A DNA stretch of 64,000 bases. Origin: Lepidostoma basale. Lineage: Eukaryota > Arthropoda > Insecta > Trichoptera > Lepidostomatidae. The notes beneath the pieces were generated by a model. That model searched no databases, had not been told where the DNA came from, and was given only the letters and a program-made list of their open reading frames with translations. The stretch covers positions 372,001 to 436,000 of the forward strand of contig JAHDVF020000441.1 in the NCBI GenBank assembly GCA_022606425.2, in the 5' to 3' direction. Position 1 is the stretch's first letter. Each line of letters opens with the position of its first letter. Position numbers and translations under genes: made by a program. Of the stretch, positions 8,924 through 18,329 are shown one piece after another.

Positions 8924-10912
8924 GGATGGAGAAAGATTAAAGCTACGGCAGAGGAAACTATAGGCAAGGAAAGACCCCAAGCAAGGAAGGAATGGATAAC
9001 CAATGAAATCCTAAGTATGATAAAGGATAGAAGAGAGCTCAAAAATGATAAAAGAGCTGAATCACAAAAGAAATACAAAGTGCTAAGAAATAAAATAAAT
9101 AGAGAGTCAAGAATAGCCAAAGAAACTTACTATCAGAATAAATGCAATGAGATAAATGACGACCTCAAGAGAGGAAATGTAGAAAGAGCTCACGCTGCGG
9201 TGAAGGACTTCTTTGGGATGAGAATTGGAAAGGGTAATGCAGTAGAAGGAGAAGACGGCAAAATACTTTTCGAAAATGACCAAATAGGAGAAAGATGGAA
9301 AAGATACCTCGAAATGCTGTACAATGGAAAGGGAAATATTGACAGCGAAACACTGATAGAAAGAGACAATGAGGTAGACCAGGATGATTTGGGAGATCCA
9401 ATCATTAGAGAAGAGTTTGACCTTGCACTGAAAAACCTCAAAAACGGGAAAGCACCCGGAATCGATAACGTCCCGGCCGAACTAATTAAGTCAGCAGGAA
9501 AAGGAACCACAGATGCCCTGTTTAAAATGATACAGACAATGTATAATACCGGGAAGATACCAGAGGACTTCGAGAAATGCCTAATTGTCACACTACCAAA
9601 GAAGGCAGGTACGACGAAATGCGAGCAACATAGAACTATAAGCCTAACATCCCATGCCTCAAAAATATTAACTAATATTATTCTAAAAAGAATAGAACCA
9701 AAAGTAGAGAACATCCTTTCCAGTGACCAGTATGGCTTCAGAAGAGGTGTAGGAACCAGAGAAGCAATACTGTCACTGCGAATGCTACTAGAAAAGAGAG
9801 TAAGAAAAAACCAAAACACATACATCGCATTCATAGACCTGGAGAAGGCTTTCGACAGGGTGGAATGGAGGAAGCTCTTCGAGATTTTGAAAAAAACTGA
9901 TATTAAATATAGAGATAGACAAATAATCCAGGCACTATACAAGAATGAGGCCGCCATAATCAGATGTGACGAGGGCACAAAGGAAGCCAGTATAAGACAA
10001 GGGGTAAGACAGGGATGCTCTCTGTCACCTGCTCTTTTTAACATTTATATACAGAATGCGATTGACGACTTGAGAGAGAGAATGAGTCACAGAGAAGGTG
10101 TAAGGATACACGGGCAAAAGATAGACATGATAAGGTTTGCTGACGATATTGCTATGGTTGCTGAAAGTGAGGAGGAACTGCAGGAGGCCTTAGATACTTT
10201 GCAAGACATTCTTCAAGATAGCTACAACATGAAGATAAATAAGGACAAAACAAAGCTGCTGACTGTAGGCCGAACGCAGCACCAGATGAGAGTAGTGATG
10301 TCAGGAGTTCCACTAAAGAACACCAAGGAGTTTGTCTACCTCGGGAGCAAAATAACATGGGACGGTCGGTCTAAGAGCGAGGTCGACAGCCGTATACATC
10401 AGGCTAGGCTAGCATTTAACAAAAGGTCGAAAATAATAGAATCAAATAATATAGACCTAAAACTGAGAATACTCCTCATCAAGACCTATGTATGGAGTGT
10501 CTTGATGTACGGCTGCGAGACATGGTGCCTATCCGAAAGGGATAAGCGGAGACTAGAGGCTTTTGAGATGTGGTCCTATAGAAGACTCTTTGGAATTTCC
10601 TGGAGAGACCACATCACGAATGAGGAAGTTCTTCAAGGAATCGAAGGAGGAAGGCACCTGCTCAGGACCTTGTCCGAAAGGCGTGCAAGATGGATCGGCC
10701 ATGTAATACGTCAAGAAGGTCTCTTGCATGCCATAATGGAGGGTATGATCGAGGGGACAAACTCTAGGGGACGCCCACGCCGAGAGTACCTGGAGGACCT
10801 GTTGGTGGACGTGCGCTGCTCATCATATGCAGATCTCAAAAGAGCCGCACAAGACAGGGAAAAGTGGAAGAGAATAATGGAGGAAATTGCTGCAAACCAA
10901 TCCCAGGATTGA
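8924..10912 (+). CDS. Reverse transcriptase ORF of RTE-like LINE (N-terminally truncated)
   Basis: 662 codons are open to TGA at 10,910-10,912. The first codons follow the insertion junction, so there is no native start. Motifs in order: K-N-G-K-A-P-G-I-D-N-V-P-A-E-L (about 9,440-9,485), R-T-I-S-L-T-S and Y-G-F-R-R-G (fingers), AFIDLEKAFDRVEW with the first catalytic Asp (about 9,827-9,865), RQGVRQGCSLSPALFNIY (about 9,996-10,050), the catalytic F-A-D-D at 10,136-10,147, EFVYLGSKIT, the thumb Y-G-C-E-T-W, RRARWIGHVIRQEG and the closing NSRGRPRREYLEDLL. All RT catalytic residues are present. The endonuclease is missing, so the copy cannot move alone. It resembles proteins often mis-annotated as craniofacial development protein 2-like in insect genomes. 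Confidence 0.88.
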   Translation, partial: GWRKIKATAEETIGKERPQARKEWITNEILSMIKDRRELKNDKRAESQKKYKVLRNKINRESRIAKETYYQNKCNEINDDLKRGNVERAHAAVKDFFGMRIGKGNAVEGEDGKILFENDQIGERWKRYLEMLYNGKGNIDSETLIERDNEVDQDDLGDPIIREEFDLALKNLKNGKAPGIDNVPAELIKSAGKGTTDALFKMIQTMYNTGKIPEDFEKCLIVTLPKKAGTTKCEQHRTISLTSHASKILTNIILKRIEPKVENILSSDQYGFRRGVGTREAILSLRMLLEKRVRKNQNTYIAFIDLEKAFDRVEWRKLFEILKKTDIKYRDRQIIQALYKNEAAIIRCDEGTKEASIRQGVRQGCSLSPALFNIYIQNAIDDLRERMSHREGVRIHGQKIDMIRFADDIAMVAESEEELQEALDTLQDILQDSYNMKINKDKTKLLTVGRTQHQMRVVMSGVPLKNTKEFVYLGSKITWDGRSKSEVDSRIHQARLAFNKRSKIIESNNIDLKLRILLIKTYVWSVLMYGCETWCLSERDKRRLEAFEMWSYRRLFGISWRDHITNEEVLQGIEGGRHLLRTLSERRARWIGHVIRQEGLLHAIMEGMIEGTNSRGRPRREYLEDLLVDVRCSSYADLKRAAQDREKWKRIMEEIAANQSQD

Positions 10913-10924
10913 AACCAGAGAAGA
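8924..10924 (+). mobile_element. RTE-like LINE insertion, 5'-truncated, with 9-bp target-site duplication
   Basis: The insertion interrupts an inverted LINE-T copy. The nine bases GCGCTCCAT occur on both sides (8,915-8,923 and 10,925-10,933), as expected for target-primed reverse transcription. The element starts inside its ORF, so the endonuclease part is lost, and it ends 12 bases after the stop codon (GAAACCAGAGAAGA) with no poly-A or microsatellite. Its reading frame is uninterrupted, which makes it the youngest-looking LINE in the window. Confidence 0.88.
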
Positions 10925-11435
10925 GCGCTCCATATGTCCGAACCAACGCAGCGATCCTTTCATATTTTTGTTCATAATACCTTCTTCCGCTCTACATTCC
11001 TTTCTTATATCAGCATTTGAGATTCTGTCGTACATCGTTCTACCACACAAACGTCTTAGGGACCTCATCTCTACCGCATTTATTCTGTTCTCATCCTTCT
11101 TCTGCCAGTTCCATGCTTCGCTTCCATAAATTAGGGTTGGGACCAGAACTCCACTGTGAAAGGTCGTTTTTGCTTTCATTGATAAATTCTTGTTTCCAAT
11201 AACTATTTTTAAATCTCCATTCACTTTGTGACCCGCACCAACCCTTCTTTCGACGTCACTATCCGTTCGGCCATCCGCTGTGAACATACTACCTAAATAC
11301 ACGAATTCACTCACCTGCTCCAAATTCTCTTCGTTCACACTTATGTTACAGAATGTCATTTGCTCTTCCCTTTCAAAAAACATCATCTTTGACTTTCCGA
11401 CATTCATCATTAAATCATTTGACCTCTGTCTTACA
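10925..11435 (-). mobile_element. LINE-T copy, 5' half, split by the nested insertion
   Basis: The minus-strand frame from 11,410 encodes MMNVGKSKMMFFEREEQMTF, VSEFVYLGSMFTADGRTDSD, VPTLIYGSEAWNWQKKDENR and GSLRWFGHMERS, then meets the insertion junction. Together with 8,690-8,923 it gives the longest LINE-T copy in the window. It reaches the strand just after the palm (K-S-K-M-M-F). Confidence 0.85.
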
Positions 11436-11530
11436 TTTCTTCCTTATTTCGTCATTTCGGTATTCTATAATTTTTCATATTTTTTTTGCCAGCTCCAGGC
11501 CTTACTTACATAAGAGTTGGAACTAAAACT
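11436..11530 (-). mobile_element. Second short LINE-T scrap
   Basis: The segment TTGCCAGCTCCAGGCCTTAC and the preceding CGGTATTCTATAAT match the W-S-W-Q-K-K and Y-D-R-I-P equivalents on the minus strand, with a large internal deletion. It overlaps nothing of the preceding copy. Confidence 0.5.
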
Positions 11531-11794
11531 CCATAAGTATAAGTTTTTATATATGTGTCTATTTACGAAACATAATTTCCTTAACGAGAACATTTTTATA
11601 GACTTATTATAGAAAGCTTGTCTGGTAATCAATTGAAACACATATAAAACATGATAATTATATATCGTCTTCTTATTGTGCCGTATCAGGTTTTCCCAGT
11701 CGTTGTCGTTCACTGTGGCGTATACTAAGTTTTACTGGAGTAGTATCCCGTTGCCTTCTCCAGGATAAATATATAAAAAATAGATAATTTTCTT

Positions 11795-11940
11795 CTTATA
11801 TTTGTCGATCGAAATTTAGCCCCATCATAAAACAACTACCAAATCACATTCCAACAATGTTTCCTACAGACGTAAGAGGAATAGCTATTAGAGCTGAACC
11901 TCTGTAAGCCAGAAGATCCAAGTCCAAGTGTGCGCGGAAG
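11795..11940 (+). repeat. Repeat X, plus strand
   Basis: It contains CCAAATCACATTCCAACAAT, GACGTAAGAGGAATAGC and CTCTGTAAGCCAGAAGATCC, as in the copy at 54,560-54,785. Without a gap it leads into the GAGGTTCGCA unit. Confidence 0.65.
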
Positions 11941-12095
11941 ATCTATTGGTGGCGATGAGGTTCGCAAACCAACACACCGCGTCTCCCGCGGGGACGAAAA
12001 CAGAAGGATAGAGTGCCACGTTGGTTAAAGTTTGGCAGTTCATTCTTTCTGCCAACCCTTTCGGGGAGACGGCGTGATTGTAAGTAAGGAGCTCC
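11941..12095 (+). mobile_element. LINE-T-related 3' end with CCCGCGGG leader
   Basis: The unit reads GGTGGCGATGAGGTTCGCA, CCGCGTCTCCCGCGGGG, AGAAGGATAGAGTGCC, then the LINE-T end CATTCTTTCTGCCAACCC and GGGGAGACGGCGTGATTG. The same non-coding unit recurs at 27,663, 28,238, 44,678, 46,664 and partly at 17,868. It may be a non-autonomous element that borrows the LINE-T 3' end. Confidence 0.6.
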
Positions 12096-12104
12096 ACTGC
12101 CTGA

Positions 12105-12510
12105 AATGTCCAGAAAGGATACAATACAAGCTCTGCTGGACGGCTATAAGGCGTTGCATGGAATGGCACCAGCTTATATATCTGAACTCTGCATCAACGA
12201 GAACCAGAATGCTAGACAGTCTACATTGCGATCAGCTAAATCTTCTGCGATCGGTAGATTGACTGTGCCAAAACGCTGTCCAAGCACAAACTTTGGCGAC
12301 CGAGCCTTCGCGGTAGCCGGCCCTTCAGTCTTCCAGCAGACCTTAAGTGCATTGAGAATCAATCAGAGTTTAGTTCGAGATTAAAAACGCACCTTTTCAA
12401 ATTATCATTTCCTGACAGGAAGGGCTGATCGACTTCGTCAGGTGCAGCCCTCATACTAAATATGTTTGTATATTTTTTTATCATTATTATTATTATTATT
12501 ATCTAGTTGA
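12105..12510 (+). mobile_element. CR1/L2-like LINE C-terminus with TTA repeat tail
   Basis: The frame from about 12,106 gives DTIQALLDGYKALHGMAPAY, then SAIGRLTVPKRCPSTNFGDR, AFAVAGPSVFQQTL and LKTHLFKL, the classic end of CR1/L2-type RT ORFs. The end is followed by a TTA/TTATTA microsatellite at about 12,482-12,505. A one-base shift near 12,382 breaks the last codons. Confidence 0.78.
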
Positions 12511-12539
12511 TAAAACGGAGCATCTTCTACAGCGCCCTT

Positions 12540-12850
12540 GAGATGACTAATTCATAAAAATGGCGCTTTGTAAATTATCCAATTTATTATTATTATTATA
12601 AGATCTCATATCTGGGTCATATACTGCGTGGGGAAAAGTACCACCTTCTTGATATTGGAGGGAAAAATTGAGGGACGCCGAGGGCCCGGAAGGAGACAAA
12701 TGTCCTGGCTGCGAAACGTGAGGGAGTGGACCGGAATCCGAAGTGTTGAGGAACTGTTCCGAGCGGCGCAGGACAGGGACAGGTTCGCCGAGGTGATCGC
12801 CAACGGGGACCCGACAGGGCACTTGAAGAAGAAGATTATAAGTTAGTTAG
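12540..12850 (+). mobile_element. LINE ORF C-terminal fragment
   Basis: The plus strand reads ILEGKIEGRRGPGRRQMSWL followed by RNVREWTGI and LFRAAQDRDRFAEVIANG. This is the usual C-terminal motif series of an insect LINE RT. Some 5' residues match poorly. It ends in AAGAAGAAGATTATAAG. Confidence 0.7.
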
Positions 12851-13439
12851 TCTATTTGTATTTCATATCTGATCTATCGACAAAACATCGAACAGTTGTG
12901 TTCGTACGCATGCGCCATGAAACGAATAGGAGAATCGTTTTATAAAATGTATTATTGTAATTACGACGTTTGGCATGCGCGCCACGCAACGCTTATGGGC
13001 CCAAGCCACTCTTCCGAGGAACCCTCATTCGCACAAACATAAAAGAGTGAAATAAAAAACTGCCCGCCATTTGCAAGATGGAAGGAACTGTGTTACCTTT
13101 TTTTTACGAACGTCGCATAGTAAATTTATATTCCAAACAACATATAATAGTATGGTCACGATACACGTGAATCGGGCGGAGGGGCCAGATTTTGGTCCGC
13201 GTGCGCCTTGCGCCGCTGTGCCATAAGAGCGAGAATCGCCTCTCCGGTTGTTATGAGTTTCGATGCTTTTTGTGCAGAGTTTTGTTTTGCACTATTTTTG
13301 TGCCCTTGAAATATTTTCGGCACGAATTTCAGAGGTGGAGAACAGTCTTCTTGCAAGTCGCGTTCATATGGTAAAAGCGAAATAATAAAAACACGAATGT
13401 TCTTGTCTGATAATAAATACTAGCTTGTTAATAAATATG

Positions 13440-13595
13440 TGCACAATGGCTGTGCACAATGGTGTTCTTGTGCCGACCCTTATGTATGGAAGTGAAGCAT
13501 GGAACTGGCAAAAGAAGGATGAAAGTAGAATAAATGCAGTATAAATGAGATCTCTAAGATGAATGTGTGGCAAATCTGTCTATGATAGAGTGATA
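13440..13595 (+). mobile_element. LINE-T internal fragment
   Basis: It codes VHNGVLVPTLMYGSEAWNWQ and KKDESRINAV, then a stop, then continuing similarity to the Y-D-R-V equivalent. No tail. Confidence 0.75.
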
Positions 13596-13915
13596 CTGAA
13601 CGTACCTTTACTAATATGGAGTTGTACAAGATATTCTAAAATGAAATGATAGAGGGAGTGGAATGGCTATGTCCAAAGAATGGGCATCACCAGACTCCCC
13701 TATATTGCACTACATAATCAGCCACATGGGACTCGACTTCTTGGAAAACCTCCTAAAAGATTGAAGAACAGCTGGGAATTCACCTCACTGGAGCAGCAAT
13801 CCTATGGGAAAAAAACACATAGGTCAATAGCTAAGAAGAATAAATTAAAGAATAAAAAGGCTTAATATTCTGCATAAACAGATCGCAAGATCTACAATGA
13901 GAAGAAGAAGCAACT
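13596..13915 (+). mobile_element. LINE C-terminal fragment related to 68-706
   Basis: It contains L-P-Y-I-A-L-H-N-Q-P-H-G-T-R, then K-P-P-K-R-L-K-N-S-W-E, matching the copy at 44,925-45,295. The 3' end is GATCTACAATGAGAAGAAGAAG. It is fused directly to the LINE-T fragment before it. Confidence 0.7.
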
Positions 13916-14214
13916 TGTGTATCTATGGGCGCAGAAGGGTTATTACTTTTCACGAAAGAAAAGTGAAAAATAGACATTCAAAATAAGAAATTGGAATTTT
14001 AACGATAATTTGAAATATCTTTATCACAGATTTTTTTGCGCAAGCATACAGTTTATACATGTTATTCATGAGTTTCCAATCTTTTCTGGGCCACCGCCCC
14101 CTTAACAAGAAAAATAAACGTTCAACACCCCCCTCCCATAAAATTTATTCCAAAAAAGTGAAAATGATTACAATACATACAATCACAAAATAAACCAATA
14201 TTTATGATTGATAT

Positions 14215-14464
14215 AAATTATATGTTAACGATGTAAATGTAACTAGAAATAGAGGAAGACCGAGGAAAACGTGGCTAGATCAAATTAATCAAATATTGAA
14301 CGTCGGCCATGTGAGGAGTCAGAGAAATCGACGCGCGTGCATGACACGATGTATGAATGTTGAGGAAGCGAGAGAAATGCGTCAGGAAAGAAAAGTGTGG
14401 CAGTCCATTATTTCTGCCTACCCCTTCGGGGAGACGGCGCGATGGTTACTTAGTTAGTTAGTTT
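14215..14464 (+). mobile_element. LINE-T 3' end with tail
   Basis: It starts at the K-K-L-Y-V-N-D-V-N equivalent, keeps RGRPRKTWLDQINQILNVGH and ends GGCGCGATGGTTACTTAGTTAG. It is only about 250 bases long and 5'-truncated. Confidence 0.82.
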
Positions 14465-15089
14465 AAGTTTAATTTGCTTTATTCGTACCTCCGTGATTAG
14501 CGTGTTTTTTTTTGTCTTTTTAGACTATATTTTTTTATCTGCCCACGCTCTCTTTTTTTTCTGGGTCTTCTACTGCCCCCTGAAAGTCTCAAAGGCCCAC
14601 AAGGGTCATCGCCCACTTTGAGAACCTAGGATGTAATTGAATATTTTTTTCACAAGTCTTGTAGAAACTCAAGCTCTCAAATGTTTCCCATCTCTGTTTC
14701 GTTGCATGCGACTTAAAAACATGGCCGCCGATGAATTTGGAATTGTGTTGTTTATTATGCCATAGCAGTCGTGGTCTTTTTGGCTTTCTGCAAGACAGGT
14801 TTTTACGTAAACAAAATTGATATTTCCTGATCCTAAACTCGATACTCTCAAACAGGTAGACTGCGCTTCTTGGAAGAGAATCCTATGCGTTCACCTTACA
14901 TAATCGGGACCTCTTCATGTTAGCCGCGTTCTGGAGGAGTTGCATATTTTGGATGCTTTACTTTGCTCCACGGTTTTTACAATAACCAGCATTTTGTAAA
15001 TCATTTCACACCATATCATTGAGATTGAAGAAGTTCACATTTCACTAACGATGGAGAAAGTTTTGATGAATAACACTAACCAAATATTC
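14465..15089. other. No gene; unclassified sequence
   Basis: The stretch is T-rich, with some GC-richer phrases (CTGCCCACGCTC, CTTCTACTGCCCCCTGAAAG) resembling the sequence at 14,085-14,115. This hints at remains of one unidentified element spanning both sides of the LINE-T insertion at 14,215-14,464. Confidence 0.35.
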
Positions 15090-15556
15090 ATAAAACTAAC
15101 TAACTAACTAACTAGCCATCACGCCATTTCCCCGGAGGGGTAAACAGAGAGGATGGATCGCCACAATGCTCTATCTCTCGGGCTTCCTCTACATTCATAC
15201 ATCGTACCATGTAAGCACGTCGATTATTCCGACTTCGAATGTGACCGCCTTTTATTAATTTTTTAATTTTGTAATGCCATGTTTTCCTCGGTCGTCCTCG
15301 TCTTCTTTTCCACTCGCGCTGCTTGTGTATATCGGGGCACTTTTTAACCATTCTACTCTCATCCATTCGTTCCGTGTCCAAACCATCTCAGGGATCCTTT
15401 TTTAATTTTATCCATGATGCAGTCATCTGCCTTACATTTCTTTCTTATTTCATCGTTCGGTATTCTATCATACAACGTTTTCCCGCACATTCTTCTTAGT
15501 GATCTCATTTCTACGGCGTTTATCCTGCTTTCATCCTCTTTTTGCCAGCTCCGAGC
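15090..15556 (-). mobile_element. LINE-T 3' end, minus strand
   Basis: The tail complement at 15,095-15,115 is followed by coding back to the W-Q-K-E-D equivalent at 15,550. A continuous stretch reads ERMDESRMVKKCPDIHKQRE and RGRPRKTWHYKIKKLIKGGH. It belongs to the subgroup with R-G-G-H-I-R-S. A small deletion removes part of the region before the tail. Confidence 0.8.
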
Positions 15557-15690
15557 TGGTCACAACTAAGTAGGAACAATCGAGTCACAACGAAGTAGGA
15601 ACAATCGAGTCACAACGAAGTAGGAACAATCGACGAGCGTGCTTGTCACGAAGTGTGAATGTAGAAGAGGCGCAGGAGTTACGTCTATTT
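15557..15690 (+). mobile_element. LINE-T fragment carrying a 25-bp triplication
   Basis: From 15,559 a 25-base unit starting GTCACAACGAAGTAGGAACA repeats three times (15,559-15,583, 15,584-15,608, 15,609-15,633), the first with one change. After that the plus-strand LINE-T sequence continues (CGACGAGCGTGCTTGTCACG, then AATGTAGAAGAGG). Confidence 0.75.
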
Positions 15691-15717
15691 ATCCTCTTCT
15701 CCGTCTTGTTAATGGCT

Positions 15718-16205
15718 ATCCAACTATCATGCCGTTTCCCTAGAAGGGTAGGCAGAGTGGATGGACCGCTACACTGTTCTATCTTGACATAAGTCTCGCA
15801 CCTCTTCTACATTTACACACCGTGACACGCACGCTGGTCGATTTTTCCTAATTCGAACATGGCCGCCTTTCAGTAATTAATGAATTCGGTGATGCCATGT
15901 CTTCCTTGGCCTTCTTCAACTTCTGTTTCCATTCACACTACTTCTATATATATTTTCAATTATTCTCCCGTCATCCATTCGTTACATATGTCTAAACCTC
16001 TAAACCATCTTATTGGCCCGTTTCTTAATTTTATTAAGGACGCATTCACAGTATTCTCTCATACATTGTTTTTCAGCACATTTTTCTTAGTGATATGATT
16101 TCTACGGCATTTATCCTACTCTCATCATTCATCTGCCAAATCCAAACTTCACTTCCATACATAAAAGTTGATACTAGAACCTCACTGTGCCCTACCATAT
16201 TTTCT
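15718..16205 (-). mobile_element. LINE-T 3' part, minus strand, old
   Basis: The minus strand runs from a decayed end (CCAACTATCATGCCG, no GTTA run) to the Y-G-S-E-V-W-I-W-Q equivalent and VGHSEV region at about 16,200. There are many stops. Confidence 0.72.
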
Positions 16206-16294
16206 CAGTCGATATATTTATATTTGCAGTGATTGTCGTGTCAATGGCAACTCCGTCACCTTTCATCGTTCGTTCTTTAACGTTCCTGCAACGA

Positions 16295-16345
16295 TTTAGC
16301 TCACGCTGAAATAATGTTAAAAGGTGTGCAACAAAATAATAATAA
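16295..16345 (+). repeat. SINE tail scrap
   Basis: GATTTAGCTCACGCTGAAAT followed by AATGTTAAAAGG and an AATAATAAT run matches the 3' end of the SINE at 34,437-34,680 (TTTGGCTCACGCTGTCATG). Confidence 0.4.
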
Positions 16346-16397
16346 TTGTAAACAATGATGACATTATCACATAGCATTTTTGAATTTATGAAAAAAA

Positions 16398-17075
16398 ATG
16401 TTTATTATATATAAAATATTTAAAAAGTGTTCCAATACCAATTTACAACAAAAAATGTCGTTTACAAATTATAATTCTGCCCTTAATTTTTATTCCTTGG
16501 ACTCTCTCGAAAATAGACGAACAATTAACGATTTGATGTTGCTTCAGAAAATCATTCACTTCAAAATAGACAACTCCGAACTTCTAAGCAAATTATTACT
16601 GAATACCCCTATGCTTCGCACAAGACACACTGCGAACCAAATATTCCACCTTCTTGCTTATCGGACTAACTACACTCAGAGTGCGGCGGTGTACCAGATA
16701 TGCGACATATACAATAAGTGCTTTAATAACGTCAATGTGTTCCATCTTCATGAAAGTGTTTTAAAAAAAAATGGTCAGAGCTAACCTTCGAGGCGAATGA
16801 AACTAGTTACACTACTTTTTCTTGGCTACTTTTTCTTTTTCTTTTTTTACATTTCAAAGTTATATTTCATCTTAAATTATTAATTAGTACTAGAACTGCT
16901 AGTTTTATCTTTAACTCATTAAAATATTACTTTGTTTTTCTTATATATTTAACCTTGTCAGTTGTTTTATAATATTTGTGGTAGCATGTAATTGGCGTTG
17001 TTTTATTGTCTCTGTGTGTTTGTATTTATATACTGTATTTGCTGTTTGTTACCCTCAATAATAATAAAAAATAAT
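16398..17075 (+). mobile_element. Jockey/CR1-like LINE 3' end, plus strand
   Basis: This is the sister of 1,380-2,245. The frame 16,398-16,784 gives SALNFYSLDSLENRRTINDL, IIHFKIDNSELLSKLLLN, PMLRTRHTANQIFHLLAYR and FNNVNVFHLHES, then a stop that the sister lacks at this site. The 3' UTR to about 17,065 ends in an AT microsatellite (AATAATAAAAAATAATAAA). Confidence 0.8.
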
Positions 17076-17370
17076 AAAAATATATAAAAAATAAATGCGA
17101 ATGCAAAGTAAATATGTCATTAAATACGTTTTATTAACTTTACATTTACCAAAAAATATTTTGATTCGGTAAAATTGTATACACAGTGCATGATATTTGT
17201 TATACATGCAAAACAAACAATGCATTCTAATAAAACTTCGAAGTACTTACATTATTACGCATCCAAAAATATGTTTTATTTCTGCCATATGTTGAATCAG
17301 ATGTACGAATATAATGTGTCCTTGCAGATGCACTAGAGGGTATTATTATTTAAAATTCAAATGAAATGTA

Positions 17371-17590
17371 GACCTTCGTGGCCGCATGGTAAGTGCTGTG
17401 ACTGCCACCCCTAAGGTCCCTAGTTCGATTCCCGGCGATGGCAGTGTGATTGTCACACTGTCGTTGATTGCCGTCACTGGGGATAGATTAGCTACCTATT
17501 ACATGTCACGAGAATCAATATGATTGCTATACCCTTTATATCAATTTAGCTCGCGCTCTAATGGTGTAATGAGCGATTCAACAACAAAAA
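17371..17590 (+). repeat. tRNA-derived SINE, full-length-like
   Basis: The head reads GACCTTCGTGGCCGCATGG (box A region) and TAGTTCGATTCCCGG (box B). It is followed by GTGTGATTGTCACACTG, a body with ACATGTCACGAGAATCAATA, and the end TTAGCTCGCGCTCTAATGG with an A-rich tail (CAACAAAAAAATGG). The GTGACAAT-type hairpin after box B is shared by all copies. Confidence 0.75.
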
Positions 17591-17821
17591 AATGGAAATT
17601 TCGTTCACATTATCAAACAATGCATCAAGAATGTAATTAATCGGTATTGAAATAATATTAGATTTATTGCATAAATTGATAAAAATTATTAAAAATAAAT
17701 ACAACGAATTCGTTCAAATGTGGAAAAAACAGTGTTTTAACTCATAAATAAATTAGTCGTTATGGAATTCCACAGTGTTTACGCCTTGCTTAAATTTATC
17801 AACACCAAAAAAAGAACAAAA

Positions 17822-17867
17822 ACGTGTGTTTTCTAGAAGTTTTATTGTAATTTATGGGACTATAACT
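17822..17867. repeat. Hairpin family B arm
   Basis: GTTTTCTAGAAGTTTTATTG and TAATTTATGGGACTATAAC match the start of the family at 56,815. It is then replaced by the CCCGCGGG unit on the minus strand. Confidence 0.5.
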
Positions 17868-17938
17868 TTTCGCCCCCGCGGGAGACGCGATGCGATGGGT
17901 TGCGAACCTCATCGTCACCATAGGCATCTCCCGCGCAC
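17868..17938 (-). mobile_element. CCCGCGGG unit, minus strand, without LINE-T tail
   Basis: The minus strand reads GATGCCTATGGTGACGATGA, GGTTCGCAACCCATCGCATC and GCGTCTCCCGCGGGGG. This is the same non-coding unit as at 27,663, but cut before the LINE-T end. Confidence 0.55.
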
Positions 17939-18329
17939 AGCTAGTAACTTAATCATCCACAAAATATATATTACATAAATATAATGATATAAAATAAAAC
18001 AACAAAATAAAAATTACATAACACGTGAATAGTTCTGTTCGATGGTGCACGTATCGTCAGCTGGACGATTCTGACTTTTGTGTATGCTTTAATTGAATTT
18101 AATATTCCATGTTATCACTGTTCTTTTAATTAACTGTAATTAGGCACTTAAAACAATTCAAATCCAGTAAGAACTTATAAATTTTATCAAAGAAATTATT
18201 CAAATTGACATTGGAACAAATGCACATAAAGGTTCGAAAAAATCACGAAACAAATTTTAACAGCTGTCAAAACTCTTCACATAAACGAAACAATAAATAA
18301 ATAATTTTAAACTAATTTAGTATTTGCAG

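Noticed and set aside
9190..10044. 284-codon minus-strand ORF
   Set aside because: It lies opposite the RT ORF and is low in motif content; it is a shadow of the coding strand.
15559..15633. CRISPR-like direct repeats
   Set aside because: The units are directly adjacent without spacers and lie in a LINE fragment of an animal genome.
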